From the NCBI GenBank assembly GCA_013115135.1, contig JABANP010000175.1:1-64000 (forward strand): a DNA stretch of 64,000 bases, read 5' to 3'. The notes under the pieces were generated by a model that did not search any database, had not been told where the DNA came from, and worked only from the letters and a program-made list of their open reading frames with translations. The position numbers and the translations under genes were made by a program. This DNA is from Perkinsus olseni. Taxonomy: Eukaryota > Perkinsozoa > Perkinsida > Perkinsidae. Shown piece by piece: positions 21,682 through 33,006 of this stretch (positions are counted from its first letter, which is position 1; every line of letters starts with the position of its first letter).

Positions 21682-22833
21682 TCAAATAATTCTCGATTGC
21701 TCTTTCCAAACTCCTCTAGCTTTACGAAACGCCAATCGCAACGAGGTGAACGAACCTTCATCTTCCAATTGCAGCATCCTCTCGACTGCCCGGCGCTCAT
21801 GCTCGTATCTGTGACGAGGAATTTATCAGCGAGGCGCTCATCGACCAACTCACGCCAGAAGCTGGTCTTGCTCTCGCTGCGAGTCGTACATTTCCTGCTG
21901 ATACTTCAAGGCTAGATTGGGAACGGCACTCCTTTGGTATTCATTTGCCTGAATCACCGCTCCCGTCACCAGAATTTCATGATGATGGGCTACACTAAAA
22001 ATCTCTCGTTCGTGCACCACTCCTGCCCTGTCATACTCAGGAACGCGGCCACGCTGAGCGTCTCTGTGCAGCGGCGTCTGCAACAGCTTCATAACAATTC
22101 CACCGGCATCTTCCCTCACCCTTCCAGGAATATCCTCTAAAGGGAGATGTTCCGTTTTTGTCAACTCGATCTGTTGCCTGAGCTCCTCTTTATCATACGG
22201 TCGGGCCATAACCCCCGAGAACCATTTATCGAACGTGAGGCGTTCTTTGTCGTTCAATATACTGGCACTCATTCCTGAAACAATGGTACTTTCGGTTCCA
22301 CTAGGAGCGACGGGATCATCTCTCTCGTCGAAACTAGGCCGAACTATTTCTCAATCACAATGGCTGTCGGAGGAAGTTCGTAACGGAGATCAGAGTGCAC
22401 TAGTTTTTGTTAGCCAACCGAAACAATTGGTCGATTTCGGGTTAGTGATGAAGATTTTATGTGTTGTGTTGCGAGAGCGAAACTACAATCGTAATGTATG
22501 CCCCACTAGAAGCGGCTAGATCATCTCACCCGTCGAAACCAGGCCGAAATATTTCTCGATATCTTCACTCATCAAATTGAACTTCGCGTTCCGCTTGCCC
22601 TCCGTATCGAACCGGAAGGACGTTATCTCCCCATCCAGCCGCCTGGCAAGGCCGTATACTCTTTGGTGCCTAAAAGTCGCCGACGAACTCCTCTCATCCT
22701 CTCATCTAAAAGACATGTACTTCTTCAGGCCGTGGTCATTACTGTCCGGGCCGCCGCTCCTGCCTATCGCGAAAATGAGCCAGAAAGCTATCCAATACGC
22801 CGTTGCTGCAGTAAGATTTTTACCTAGTAACAT
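21682..22833 (-). CDS. Unknown membrane-anchored coiled-coil protein, four exons (266 aa)
   Basis: Exons 22721-22833, 22530-22669, 21854-22274 and 21682-21808 join through GT-AG introns of 51, 255 and 45 nt. They sum to 801 nt, exactly 267 codons with the TGA, which supports the model. Residues 1-24 (MLLGKNLTAATAYWIAFWLI then FAIG) form a signal anchor. The rest is soluble: RRLDGEITSFRFDTEGKRN, then SEDIEKYFGLVSTG, a Glu/Gln-rich middle, and a coiled-coil end (YEHERRAVERMLQLEDEG). No family recognised. The ATG at 22833 follows a possible acceptor (TACGTAG), so an upstream exon cannot be excluded. Topology and role are inference only. Confidence 0.6.
22287..22355. repeat. Decayed copy of an exon-intron border inside an intron
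   Basis: About 65 bp at 22287-22355 closely resemble 22501-22570, which spans the end of exon 2 and the start of its intron. The inner copy has a stop where the exon has Tyr (IEK-stop-FGLV). It lies wholly inside the 255-nt intron. Confidence 0.6.
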
Positions 22834-23554
22834 AAGCTTCTACGTAGGGGATGGTGACCGTGATGCTATCTTACTCGACACAAGCGTCTTGAAGAACAGT
22901 CGACCGTCGACCTTCCGAGCCTCGATGAAGCTCGTGAGCAGTGACACGATGGAGAGACCTAGCGTATCGTGAGCTAGCCTCGAGAATTTCGCGCGGCACG
23001 TAAAGTGACTCACACAAGTTGGCGAAGCGAAGCACTCGCAGAATCATCGCTATACGCCGCTGCCTGGCGATTTGCAGACGGATAGATCCCATTCGAGCAG
23101 CCAGTCTGAGCGGAGAGTGGTCCCAAAAGCGTACGTGAAGGACTCTTCTTCAGCGATCCGAGGGTCGCGGCACCCTGCCGCAGTTACTATCTCATAGTTA
23201 GAGTTCCACTGCCGACTATACAGGAAACCCAGGGAGCCTTCAATCGGCAGACAATTACCGAGGCGGAGCTCGAGCGAATAGAAACGAGCAATCGCTCGAC
23301 TGGCTCGACAGAGATGCGGCGTTAAGGGGAGGAGAGGGAATCGAACAACTTACTCCCTCTTGGCTTCCTTTATCCATAGCAATATAACTTCTTCCCGAGG
23401 GTCTCCAGATATCATTCGTCTCGGATCGTGCCGCTAACACACGACGGGATCGAGACTATGCACTGCGGCGAATTGCACCTTCCACGTCTCCACGGATCTC
23501 TGCAAGCCATTCACTTTGTAGAATATCTCAGGTTGCCTTCTGTAAATCTCAAAT

Positions 23555-24700
23555 CTAAAGATTCTTCTTTCGATCCATCGCTTGCATGAGGTCCGGAGTC
23601 CTACTGAACAACCCTGGCCTGGTTATTCCCGTCCGACACTGTCTGTCTATACACCATTCGTTGACGATCAGAGTCGAGCTTAGCGAGGTCGACGTAAGCA
23701 TCCCGAGGACGAGCATCCTTCTTGGGAAGATGAAGTTTTGGTATCTATCCCAACCACTGACGGGCACCGGATAAAGCGTCTCTTGCCTCGTTCTTGTGAA
23801 TATGATTTTTAACATGGTATGGTGACTTGAACCACCGGTACCTACGGATCATCCCTGCCCTACTAGACAGCTAGATGAGACCACCTCAGGGCCTTCCATA
23901 TTTTCGCCCTGTGTTCGTGCGGAATGTGAACTCGCTGCTGCTTCGACACAGTATTGATGATATCCTCCACTTCTCTGCTCGTCTGCCGCTGATTGGCTTC
24001 GATCAGATCAAAGCCTGTCAAGCGGACAACGGACCATTCCTTCACACTGACCTCACTCGCCCCGCTCAGCTTCTAGCGAGCTCTCAAACATCTCCGACGG
24101 CACCTCACCGGATTCCCGGAAATAAGGAAAGTACTTCTCCAAGCCGATACCCGATAGCACAGCTCGCATACTCACCTGACCGGAGGCCAAATTCGGTGAG
24201 CTGTTGAAGTAAGAGGTTTGGAGCCTCCCAGCGAGGACGCCACCGGTTCCACCTGGGGACTGCTGGTCCTGAGGGCCTCTTCAACTGCCCTAGCTCGGCC
24301 ATCTCTCGCTATTCGACCCCGGAAGGTAGTGACATCGTCGATTGGCTCCTCTCCCATGACCCCATTTGTCGCCTTTACCAGAGCTCCGCGCCTGGACTCA
24401 GCTGAGGTGTTGTTTTCCATGAATGGGTCAGGCAACTTCAGCAACTTCGTGAGGCAAGTCCGGCAAGCAATAGCCCTGGTCGAATTGTCGTACGAAACTC
24501 ACACAGGGATTTCGAAAAACTCCACTGACGGCCCGATTGAGGGCATCTGCAGTGAATCTCGAAGGCTGACTAGCTATCGAGCTTCTACCTAATGAAGGCA
24601 ATACACCTTTCACATATTTTTGATGTCTGCCCGCTGACCGCTCGTTCGCGATTATTCCGAGCCCTACAGCAGAGGCGTGTTCAATACGGCTCAAAAACTG
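23555..24700 (-). CDS. Unrecognised minus-strand exons
   Basis: Likely coding pieces: IPKLHLPKKDARPRDAYVDL then AKLDSDRQRMVYRQTVSDG (about 23.6-23.75 kb), LIEANQRQTSREVEDIINTV (about 23.95 kb), and MGEEPIDDVTTFRGRIARDG (about 24.35 kb). The middle piece has a degenerate second copy at about 26.5 kb. No domain recognised and exon borders not resolved. Confidence 0.3.
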
Positions 24701-25368
24701 CGCTCCTTAGCTCCAACCTGCGCATGCATTACGAGTAAAGCACTCAGAGGACCACAGTGTTTTGTCCCGAAACGACATTGCCGCCCGTCGCTCGCTAGTA
24801 GCGAGTCGATGCGGACCATGCGGTGACGTTGTCTACTGCTAGGCTCAAGCAAGGAACCACTGAGTTGTTGATAAACGAGGAGACGAGTTGAGCTTGAGAT
24901 TAACCTCTCCGATACCTATCTGGCTGCTGTGTTTACCGAATAACAGTGCCAGGTCTGCGTACGTGATGTGGCTCTCGGTAATGAGGTAAAATTGAATACC
25001 GGGGTTGGTAAAATTACCGAATCATACCGTTATCAGAGGGTTTGGTAGTTGCTACGGTAGTCTACCAAAGGAGATTTCGGGAGCACTCGCCCGCCTTTAG
25101 GATGACTCCGGAACACGACAGATTCAAGACGCCAAGGGAAAAGGCCAAGCGCATTCGGTGCGGATGCGGGCTGCTACCTAACTCAGCGAGAAAAAGAGAA
25201 GAAAAGTCTCTTCCATTCTGGAGAGACCCAGCACAATCAGCTGAGCTGACCAAATAAGAATATTCACCGGTAACTTGACCACCGGTGAGCTGATAGGATC
25301 TTTTGCGTACAAGTGGGATCCGGTCAATACCACCAGGCCACCCGACCTAAACGACCTACTCATGAAAA
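24701..25368. other. No gene recognised
   Basis: Nothing supportable. Two short frames of about 60-70 codons overlap on opposite strands at 25042-25257. Confidence 0.4.
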
Positions 25369-26097
25369 TTAGAGGAGTGCTCGCCTCATAAGTGCGACTG
25401 GAGCCCCTCCGAGCTGTGTGTAGATCGTGACCGTGGTCGCAATAGTCGCGGTAGATAGATCATAGACTCCATGAGCGGGCAGAGGGCAGTTCAGCTTCAC
25501 CCATGCCTGTAAAGCACTGAGAGAATCCGTTCTAGATGACTCTATAGCGTAGTAGACGGAGCCATAATCCGTCTCCTGGCGAGAAAGCTGCAAGGCGCTC
25601 AATAAGGACTTCCCATCGCACAAAACAGCCACCTCCAGTCCTCCATCTGATTCTATCTGAAACCTCAAGGTCACTGGAGCGTTGCCGGCCCCGAGATGAA
25701 TGAACGTCCCTGGCATGAACTCGAAGCCCACCCTCATGAGCACGGTAGTCTCCCCTTGAAGCGCAGTAGAGACAGCGTCCACATCGTTGAAGCTGAAAGT
25801 GGTGAGGTCCTTGTCTTGAACACTCATCTGGAATTTGGTGATATTTCCATACAACTCCTGGAGCTCAGCCCCATCGATATCAAGAGAGTAAGAGGAGCCG
25901 TCGCCCTTGAGAGGAAGATGGCCGCTGACGTACGTTGGCAGGTCATGCCCTTGAAGGAGGAAGACCACAGACTCGGACTCGTACACGTCCATGTACATAT
26001 TGGTAGCTCCCACAGTACGGTAAAACCTGCCAGGATATGGAGACGCCACAAAGGAAAAGATCTGGGCGGCCATCAAGGAAGCTTCAGTGACGTTCAT
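25369..26097 (-). CDS. Secreted protein, paralogue B of a local family (242 aa)
   Basis: Single exon from ATG at 26097. The N-terminus is weakly hydrophobic (ASLMAAQIFSFVA), then the mature part starts SPYPGRFYRTVG. It aligns along its length with paralogue A at 15287-16036: GFEFMPGTFIHLGAGNAPV for GLELIAGKFFYPDAGTAAL, ESDGGLEVAVLC for EQDGGLLVEVLC, and TIYTQLGGAPVAL at the end. The pair of cysteines (VLCD, LNCP) is conserved. Both are intronless, on the same strand about 10 kb apart, so a dispersed duplication is likely. Function unknown; extracellular or surface location inferred. Confidence 0.7.
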   Translation of the reverse strand: MNVTEASLMAAQIFSFVASPYPGRFYRTVGATNMYMDVYESESVVFLLQGHDLPTYVSGHLPLKGDGSSYSLDIDGAELQELYGNITKFQMSVQDKDLTTFSFNDVDAVSTALQGETTVLMRVGFEFMPGTFIHLGAGNAPVTLRFQIESDGGLEVAVLCDGKSLLSALQLSRQETDYGSVYYAIESSRTDSLSALQAWVKLNCPLPAHGVYDLSTATIATTVTIYTQLGGAPVALMRRALL

Positions 26098-26262
26098 GCT
26101 CTGAGATGCTGTGCAGCCAAACTACCAAGGACGGACCACTGAGACCAGGAGGGAGGGTCGAGATTAGGCAGCCCGCTGGAGGACTCGACAGTGTGGAATC
26201 TACACGGTAAGAGATCGCTACTATGAATCACACCTGCGGTGTCTCTTTTCTCGAGATTCAGT

Positions 26263-26600
26263 CTAACCAGCGCTCGTAGATTTAGCGAGTTCACTTTCGG
26301 AGCCAACTTCTAGCCGACGAGCTGATCTTAGCTCACTTGAGCTGAGACCATTTCTGTGAGATGAGCTATGTCCACGCGTGCCGGCTAGAGGGACAGACTG
26401 TCCCGGACAGAGCTGGCTCTTGCGCCGCATTGAGATCCGAGCCGGTTCAGCCTGCGCAAACGACTGGTGTCCTCCAAGCTGCGAGTTGCAACGGCCGGTG
26501 CTGCTTCGACACGGTATTGATGTTAGCCTCAACTGCTCGCCTGCCGTCGATTGGCTTCTAGAAGGGCAGAGTCTACCACGCCCGGCCTCATCTCCAGCGA
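26263..26600 (-). pseudogene. Degenerate copy of a segment at 23.9-24.1 kb
   Basis: 26500-26610 resembles 23935-24090 (CTGCTTCGACACGGTATTGATG versus the same with one change), and similarity continues past the shared GATTGGCTTC. In translation the intact copy reads EANQRQTSREVEDIINTVSK; here a small deletion and a stop split EANRRQ from INTVSK. No intact frame crosses it. Confidence 0.5.
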
Positions 26601-28940
26601 GTTCTCAGGAAACCTCGAGTTGTAAGGGATCCCATGAATGCTTGCGCTGGGAGAGGCACTGAAACCAGGCGAGCACGGGCCTGTAGCTTATGTCCTGGTA
26701 CCGAAGTGTAAGTCGTAACCTGACCTGCTTCTACTTCTTGAGTTGGGTGGGAGGGCCGATGGACTCCATCGGATGGAGCACTGAGCATCTGAATAGCTCG
26801 GAGAGGTGCAGGTTAGGCGCTGTGGTAGCAGAGAGGCTAGAGGGTTAGCATGGCTTCCAACTCGAACGCTGCTTCGGCCACATCTTGTCCTTTGGCAGAG
26901 AGGGTTGGCAATACTTGAGACTTGCTAACCCTCTACTTGGTTGACTTGAGTCCGCAAGTCATCTCCAATGCCACGAGAGAACGCGTGCGCCCCTTGTGTC
27001 GTACGAGTATCTTTCACTCGCTCACGTGTGTACAATAGTGACGACTACAAGCTAGGCACCAGCTGCCACAGACTTCAGTACTACTCACTGAGTAGTACTC
27101 GGTTGTTAGACTACCATCGCTGGAGTCACAGCTACTGCGTATCACTAGACTCAGATAACCGTCTGACCTTGTTATGCGCCTCGCACTCGCGTGCATGAGT
27201 TCCAGGATGAAACTTACGCTAGGCTAGCTTACGCTGTAGTCTCCCATTATCGATTAACCCCTCTCGAGTCCGGTGTTGAAACAAGTCAATCAGGTAGGAT
27301 AGAGCAGATCATGAAAACTGTGGGTTCGCTTCACAGGATGAAACTAAACTATAGGATGAGCTACTTCGAAGAGAACTTGAAACTTCTTACAGCAGCACAA
27401 GGCAGTAGACCAATTAGTAAGTGCTCGCGCTAGCGGAGGTTGACTTTGTGTAACTTGTGCCTTAGAAATACCTGCGAAGTTTGGGTAATCAGCAGCGGCC
27501 CTATCATGAACCTGGGCAAGCACCGAACGCTACACCGTGTCCGTCAGACGCCGGCACGCGAATCGGTCAGCCACAATCATGGCAGCGGTGCGCATACACA
27601 TGATACGGCGCTTGCCAGGGCATGATGGGCCCGCGAGACCTGGTCGGTAACAAACCGCACCAGAGCCTCCAACGCAGGTGTGGGCGGGATGGGTTTAAAA
27701 TAAAATAAAACTGTGAAACCTGACGATGTTCACTGGCCAACCACAGAACAGTTGCAGCAATCTGCTATCTAGCTCGCGAAGCGCCGAGCTGAGCGGACGC
27801 AATTGTGCTATTGTCTCCGCCTCGTAACTAAACGCGCCTACTACGTAACCGGTACTTAATTAGATTGCGTGTGAAAGCGGGCTCGCGTGCTTTGCTCAGA
27901 CCGAGCCATGAACCACTTTCCATGCGTATGTCCAATTTGGATAATCCAATATCTGAATCGAAGTAGACTCCGTAATCATCTGGCCTATGTCTTAGTATTT
28001 AGTTATTGATCTGGTGCCTTGATGGCATCTTCTGAGAGCATCTTCGGAGAGCCGCGTTCCAATCGCACATGGACACATCACGCCCTGTTGCTTTGTGGCA
28101 GGTGCTGTTTTCTACACCTGAACTGAAGAGGCTTTAAAAGCTTAAGAAGCACCTTTAAGGCTTCAGGCAAGTTCCTGGCTTCTAGGCGAGTCAGTCGAGT
28201 TTAAGGTATGCGAAAATCGTAACAAAAAACAAATCGTAACAACAATCGTAAATCGTAACAACAGTTTCTGTAATATCATCCTTCTCTACGCTGCGGGAGT
28301 TCAGCCATCGAGCAAGTGCTGCGATGTCACCTCCCTCCTCTTCTCTAGTGTTCAAGAGGGCGTCCACTCCGGTGTACCGGGTGCAGTCGACTAGCGGTGG
28401 TCCGCTAATGGACGCAGCAATCGGTGGCGGCGGCCATGGGACGCTCTAAGGCTCTTGCGGATTAGTTGCCTTTGTTCACCGGCAGCAACGGCGCCCGTAC
28501 TCTGGATAAGTACAGTCTTCCGAGTGAGGAAGTAGTCGAACTACGAGCATCTCAAATCACCGTTGAAACCTTCGGCAGAATTTGACATATGCCACTAGTG
28601 GCCCGCACTTTGAAGACAGCACGGTAGACAGTCTCAGAGCAGTACCCCGTTAGCAGCTCCCTTCCAACAATCGCCAGCATCGTTGTTTCATCGTTAACTA
28701 CTCCAACACAAGACAAAAATTAGTGCAGCTCAATCAATAGCATGAAATCATGGCATGTGCATCATGCGGTACGAGTGATACCAACTTAACCGCAACTCGT
28801 AGACGACAAGGCGCGGTTTTTACAGAAATGCCACTCAATTACCAAGTAGTAGAATACGAAAAGCTTCGTTGTTTTAACTAGGGCTTAAAAACACTGAACT
28901 CACAGCAGCTCGACCCCGGTGCCCTTCTACCAATAACCAG
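26601..28940. other. No gene recognised, 2.3 kb
   Basis: Short frames on both strands without recognisable domains. It contains TCCAATTTGGATAATCCAAT at 27931-27950 (compare 16195) and a short AATCGTAAC repeat at 28213-28262. Confidence 0.45.
28213..28262. repeat. Short AATCGTAACAA repeat
   Basis: AATCGTAACAA or a close variant occurs four times in about 50 bp. Confidence 0.7.
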
Positions 28941-30449
28941 TCATATCGTAACAATCATAACTCCTGCGACGAAGACAGCAAGGACCGAATTCAAAACTCT
29001 TCTCTCTGCTACGGATGGGCACATTTCAGGCGGGACTGCCTCGTTGATCGTCGCATTAAAGACTTGCATGAGGGACTGTTTTTCAGAAGGAAAGAAATCA
29101 TGCTCAAGAGCATAGATCATGATTCCAGCGATGCAATTGTTGTATATAAACTCAGTCTTATGTCGAATAACCGCTGGAGTGTTGAAGAAGAAGCCATTGA
29201 AGTAGCCATTGCCAGCCGGGTCGGCACCCTGCTCGATCAGCGACTGATAGCCAACTTGCTGCCGGTATCGGGTTTGGCCGTATAATGGTATCTGACAATA
29301 TCACCAGAGGGCTACAAGGCGTCGAGATGGCCCAGTACTCGACTTCTACGGTGAGACTAAAGTCATGCTGCTACTGAAGACGAGAGGCCACGAAATAGTC
29401 CTTCGCCTTCGCAAGAGAACCACACTGCAGTAGGCAACCCGGGCGTCGAGAACCAGGTCGCGCCGTGCTCGAGACACACAAATGTCAGAGAACGTTCACC
29501 GCGAAGTCCGTGATGAACAGTAACCACGGGGCGCGAGAACTGTCCCTGTGCGGTAATTCCAAAAACTTACCCCAACTGCTAGCTTATCAAACGGCAGCCC
29601 CACTGTGTCTCTCCACGTGTATGCCATATCCTCTGTCCATCTTATGCTAGAGTGTCCCTCAGGATCTTCTACATTGTCGTAGGTCATCATCAGGACCATA
29701 TCCACAGCATCAACGACGCCGCCCCGCTTAGCACAGTCGAACTGTTGCTCCCAGGCCCCGATACTGAAACAGCGGATATCGTCTAAGTCAAACTGGACAG
29801 AGCTGCCACTAAGCGACTTTTCTCGATAATGTCACCGGAAATCAAGCGGCGGAACTTCTATACAAGTTACCATCATCTTATACGATGCCGCAAAAGGCCT
29901 CCAACAGGACTACCTCACGCAAGCCATGGCTATGAGTATTCAAAGTTCGGAATGCTCCTTGACCTACTCCATAGTAATATAGGCACTCCTGTTAGGCCTG
30001 TAAACTCCTTCCTTCACCTTCTTCAGCAACGTACCGTAATTTCTACAATCTTTAATGTCCTTCGGGTACTCCCAGTCAAAATTGATGCCATCGAACGGGT
30101 ACGTCTCGAATAAGGTCCTGGTGGTATAAACGTACAAATCCCACTTGCTCTCAGGCCCAGCCATCAGATGCTCAGGAGTCGGGGACACCCAGCTGAGCGA
30201 AGCGCCGTACTGGTCCGCGATACTGCGTGCCATGTAAAACTTTGACTTCCACAACCGCGGCATCGTATGTGAGCCGTTCTCAGCCACGTCCGCCCCCGAC
30301 CAGTAAATAACATGATTGACCCCCGACTGGAAGAGGGCATGATAGTACTCTGGCGTCCAGTAGAGGTGGATGGTGAATGCAAAGAACGGCTTCTCCGTAG
30401 GGACGCCCTCAAGTAGCATCGGCAATAGAAGAGTAACGAGGCGTGACAT
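28941..30449 (-). CDS. GH18 chitinase-like protein with C-terminal membrane anchor (375 aa)
   Basis: Exons 29968-30449, 29914-29929, 29836-29876, 29571-29808 and 28941-29291 sum to 1128 nt (376 codons with stop). The implied introns are 38, 37, 27 and 279 nt; the 16-nt exon and 27-nt intron fit the frame but are unusual. The ATG at 30449 precedes a signal peptide (SRLVTLLLPMLLEG). The glycoside hydrolase 18 core is clear: FDGINFDWEYP (catalytic Glu present; the second Asp of the family DxxDxDxE motif is Asn), VDMVLMMTYDN, then GIPLYGQTRYRQQ. The protein ends in a hydrophobic VLNSVLAVFVAGVMIVTI, suggesting a membrane or GPI-like tail. Likely acts on chitin or related N-acetylglucosamine polymers; activity with the Asp-to-Asn change is uncertain. 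Confidence 0.8.
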
Positions 30450-30919
30450 TAGGAAAAAAACTCTGAAAAATTCCGCCAAGTTCAAGGGTTATCCAACGAT
30501 CCATGATGAAAATTCTACGACCGGATGTGACCTACTGAGCATAGCACCCTACGCTGTCATTGCTCTCAGCATGAACACAGAGAGCCAAACGGAAATATTT
30601 TGGGAAAATTCCCGGCGGAAAATTTCCCCCGAGTTCTGTTGGCCTCCAATACCCCATTAATGGAGAAGATTTCATGACCGACTGCAATCCGCTGCTGATA
30701 GCGTTGCAAATACTACCACTCTTAGCGTAAACACGTTAGCCGAACGGTCCTCGTCCGTCGCCAACCCAACCCAACAGCAGGCGCCGAAATCTCTCCTCAC
30801 AGTCGCATCGCGGACGACATGGAACAGCAGCAGCACGTCAGCCACAGAGCTCTCGAGCTTCCTTCTGATGCAGGCAATACAACGCCTACACAGTAAGGGC
30901 ATGCCAGGTAATATCTTCA
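30450..30919. other. Intergenic, chitinase-like 5-prime flank
   Basis: No gene. Separates the start of the GH18 gene from the stop of UXS. Confidence 0.5.
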
Positions 30920-32830
30920 CTACCACATTTTTACGGATTCATCCTCCTCAGCTCGCTTCTTGAAGTCCCTGTAGGTGACCTCTAGCCCCTCCTTCAACGG
31001 TATCTTAGCCTCCCACCCGTTCAAGTGCTTCTGAGCTTGTGTGATGTCGGGTTGCCGTCTGAAAGGACGACGTGGACGCAGCCTTCTCACTCACTTTTTT
31101 AACACCTTCGAGGATCGTCCTGAGGTAAGGTGCGATATTCTATCTCCAGCTTTGGCCCTTCCTCAGTGACAGCTGCCAGGTCTCTGACCATGTTCGCCAG
31201 CTGGCCCACGGTGAACTCATTTTGGTTACCCAAATTCACAGGTCCGATCGTCGTTTCACCTAACTCCGTTCAAGCTTGACACAGTAGCCCGATAGCCGCC
31301 CTACACTCCATCAACCTGTACAGCCCCAGTACAAGATCCGATACGAAGCAGAAGCTCCTGGTCTGCGTGCCGTCGCCATACACTGTGATCTTGTCGCCGC
31401 GCAGAGCTTGGACGAGGAAATTGGACACAACACGACCGTCCTGATAACAACTTCCCGCCTCCGCGATGCTGCTATTAATCGTACGTGGAACATCATCCTT
31501 GGACCATAGGTGTTGAATATCCGTGCGATCCGGACATCGACGCCGTGCTGACGGTGGTAGTCCATGCACAGCGCCTCTGCTGCCCTTTTACCTGTGTAGT
31601 TACATCACAATCAGGCGAGGGCGTTGACACTTACAAATATAGCATCTCGAGATACCTCATTTCTGGCATCCCGTTTGTTCACCCTGGTATTCAGGTTTCA
31701 ATTTTGAAATTATTTTTTGAAACTCTCGTTTTAGTGTTCTTTTCTGATGGTACAAAGTAGATCCAGACTATTGAAAACTTGTAAGAGTACTGCTCTGATG
31801 TCTACTGTATAAGAATAATGACCAAAATGAGATTCTCGAGGACCCCCTCAAGGAGCTTTCAAATGTGGCGCATCTATTCTTAGAAAATTCCGGCCTGGCT
31901 GTGCCCTAACAAGCTCCATTCGACTCCGACCCCATCTACCCTCATCATAACAACTGCGGGTCCCAATGCAGTTAACGTTCCCAAAGTAGGTCTCCTTCTG
32001 TGGATGCTCTTCGGGGTCACCGTACACCTGAGGCTTCCTTCATCAGCCGTCCACCATCACTTTTCTGATCACCTCGCTGGTGCTGGCCAGAAGCAGTCGC
32101 GCCCCCGTCCTCTTGGCGATGCCGCACATATTCAACGTACCGATAACCTAACGGTCATGTCCAGCATCGCTCCGCTGTCGCCATCATCACGCGCATTTGG
32201 TATTTTCAAAAGCCCACTGCACCTCCTACGTTCGTCTTGAGCGTCTTGATGGCATTGTGCTGATAATGCACGGGAGAGGCCGGACAGGCCAGATGGTAGA
32301 TCTGGTCCACTTCTAAAAGTATCTTTAACATCGAGGATCATTATCCCGGGCCCAGCCAACAGTGAGATGACCTCCTGAGTGACGTCGTGTCTGACCAGCT
32401 CGAACCTCGGATTCCCCAGCCATCGAGTAATGTTGGCCTGATATGAAAATGCACGAGTGACACTCAACTTAGTAGAGTGAAGCCCATCAAAACCGGCACG
32501 CTGAGTTGATGGTACCCCTACCCCCTTTACTTCATCCACCCCCCTTTCAGATGGTCAGTACGCCGCCCCTAGTTGGTGAGATCACTCACCTTATCGCCAC
32601 AGAAGAAGTTGTCCATACATAGCACCTCATGTCCCAGTTGCATCAAAAAGTCTATCATGTGGGAGCCGATGAATCCACCTCCTCCCGTCACCAGAATGCG
32701 CTTCTGAAGGAGGGGCGTCAATTTGGCCAACAGCGAACACCCTGTCCTGCTCTTGGACCTTGGCGGGCTTCAAGCCATCGGGGGGTATCGCGACGATCTC
32801 CTTGGGAACAAAGCCGCTCGTGGCAGTCAT
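30920..32830 (-). CDS. UXS1: UDP-glucuronate decarboxylase (UDP-xylose synthase)
   Basis: An NAD-dependent short-chain dehydrogenase-type enzyme that turns UDP-glucuronate into UDP-xylose, a glycan precursor. The chain is near complete: ATG at 32830; exon 1 ends VQEQDR; across a 37-nt intron (32704-32740) comes the nucleotide-binding start [16 protein letters not shown]; then [41 protein letters not shown] plus [45 protein letters not shown], and the end [20 protein letters not shown]. Catalytic Tyr and Lys of the YxxxK motif are present (YDEGK). Introns include 37, 152, 49, 82, 45 and 348 nt, most giving perfect family joins. The border after GPRM is unresolved. No membrane leader is seen, so a cytosolic form is likely. 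Confidence 0.92.
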
Positions 32831-33006
32831 GACTCAACAAAATGAGTTCAATCACTACAGTCCGGCGGAGTCACCCGACTCATTGACGAACCAAAGATCC
32901 AGCAAAATGTAAATTCAAATGCAGCAAGCATATCAAATATCCAGTCAGTCTATCACTGTACGGAGTAGCTGTTGGGTCGACCGCAGAAGGCAATGAGACG
33001 CCACCA

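Noticed and set aside
28213..28262. CRISPR-like array
   Set aside because: Units are about 11 bp, adjacent and without spacers; simple repeat in a eukaryotic sequence.
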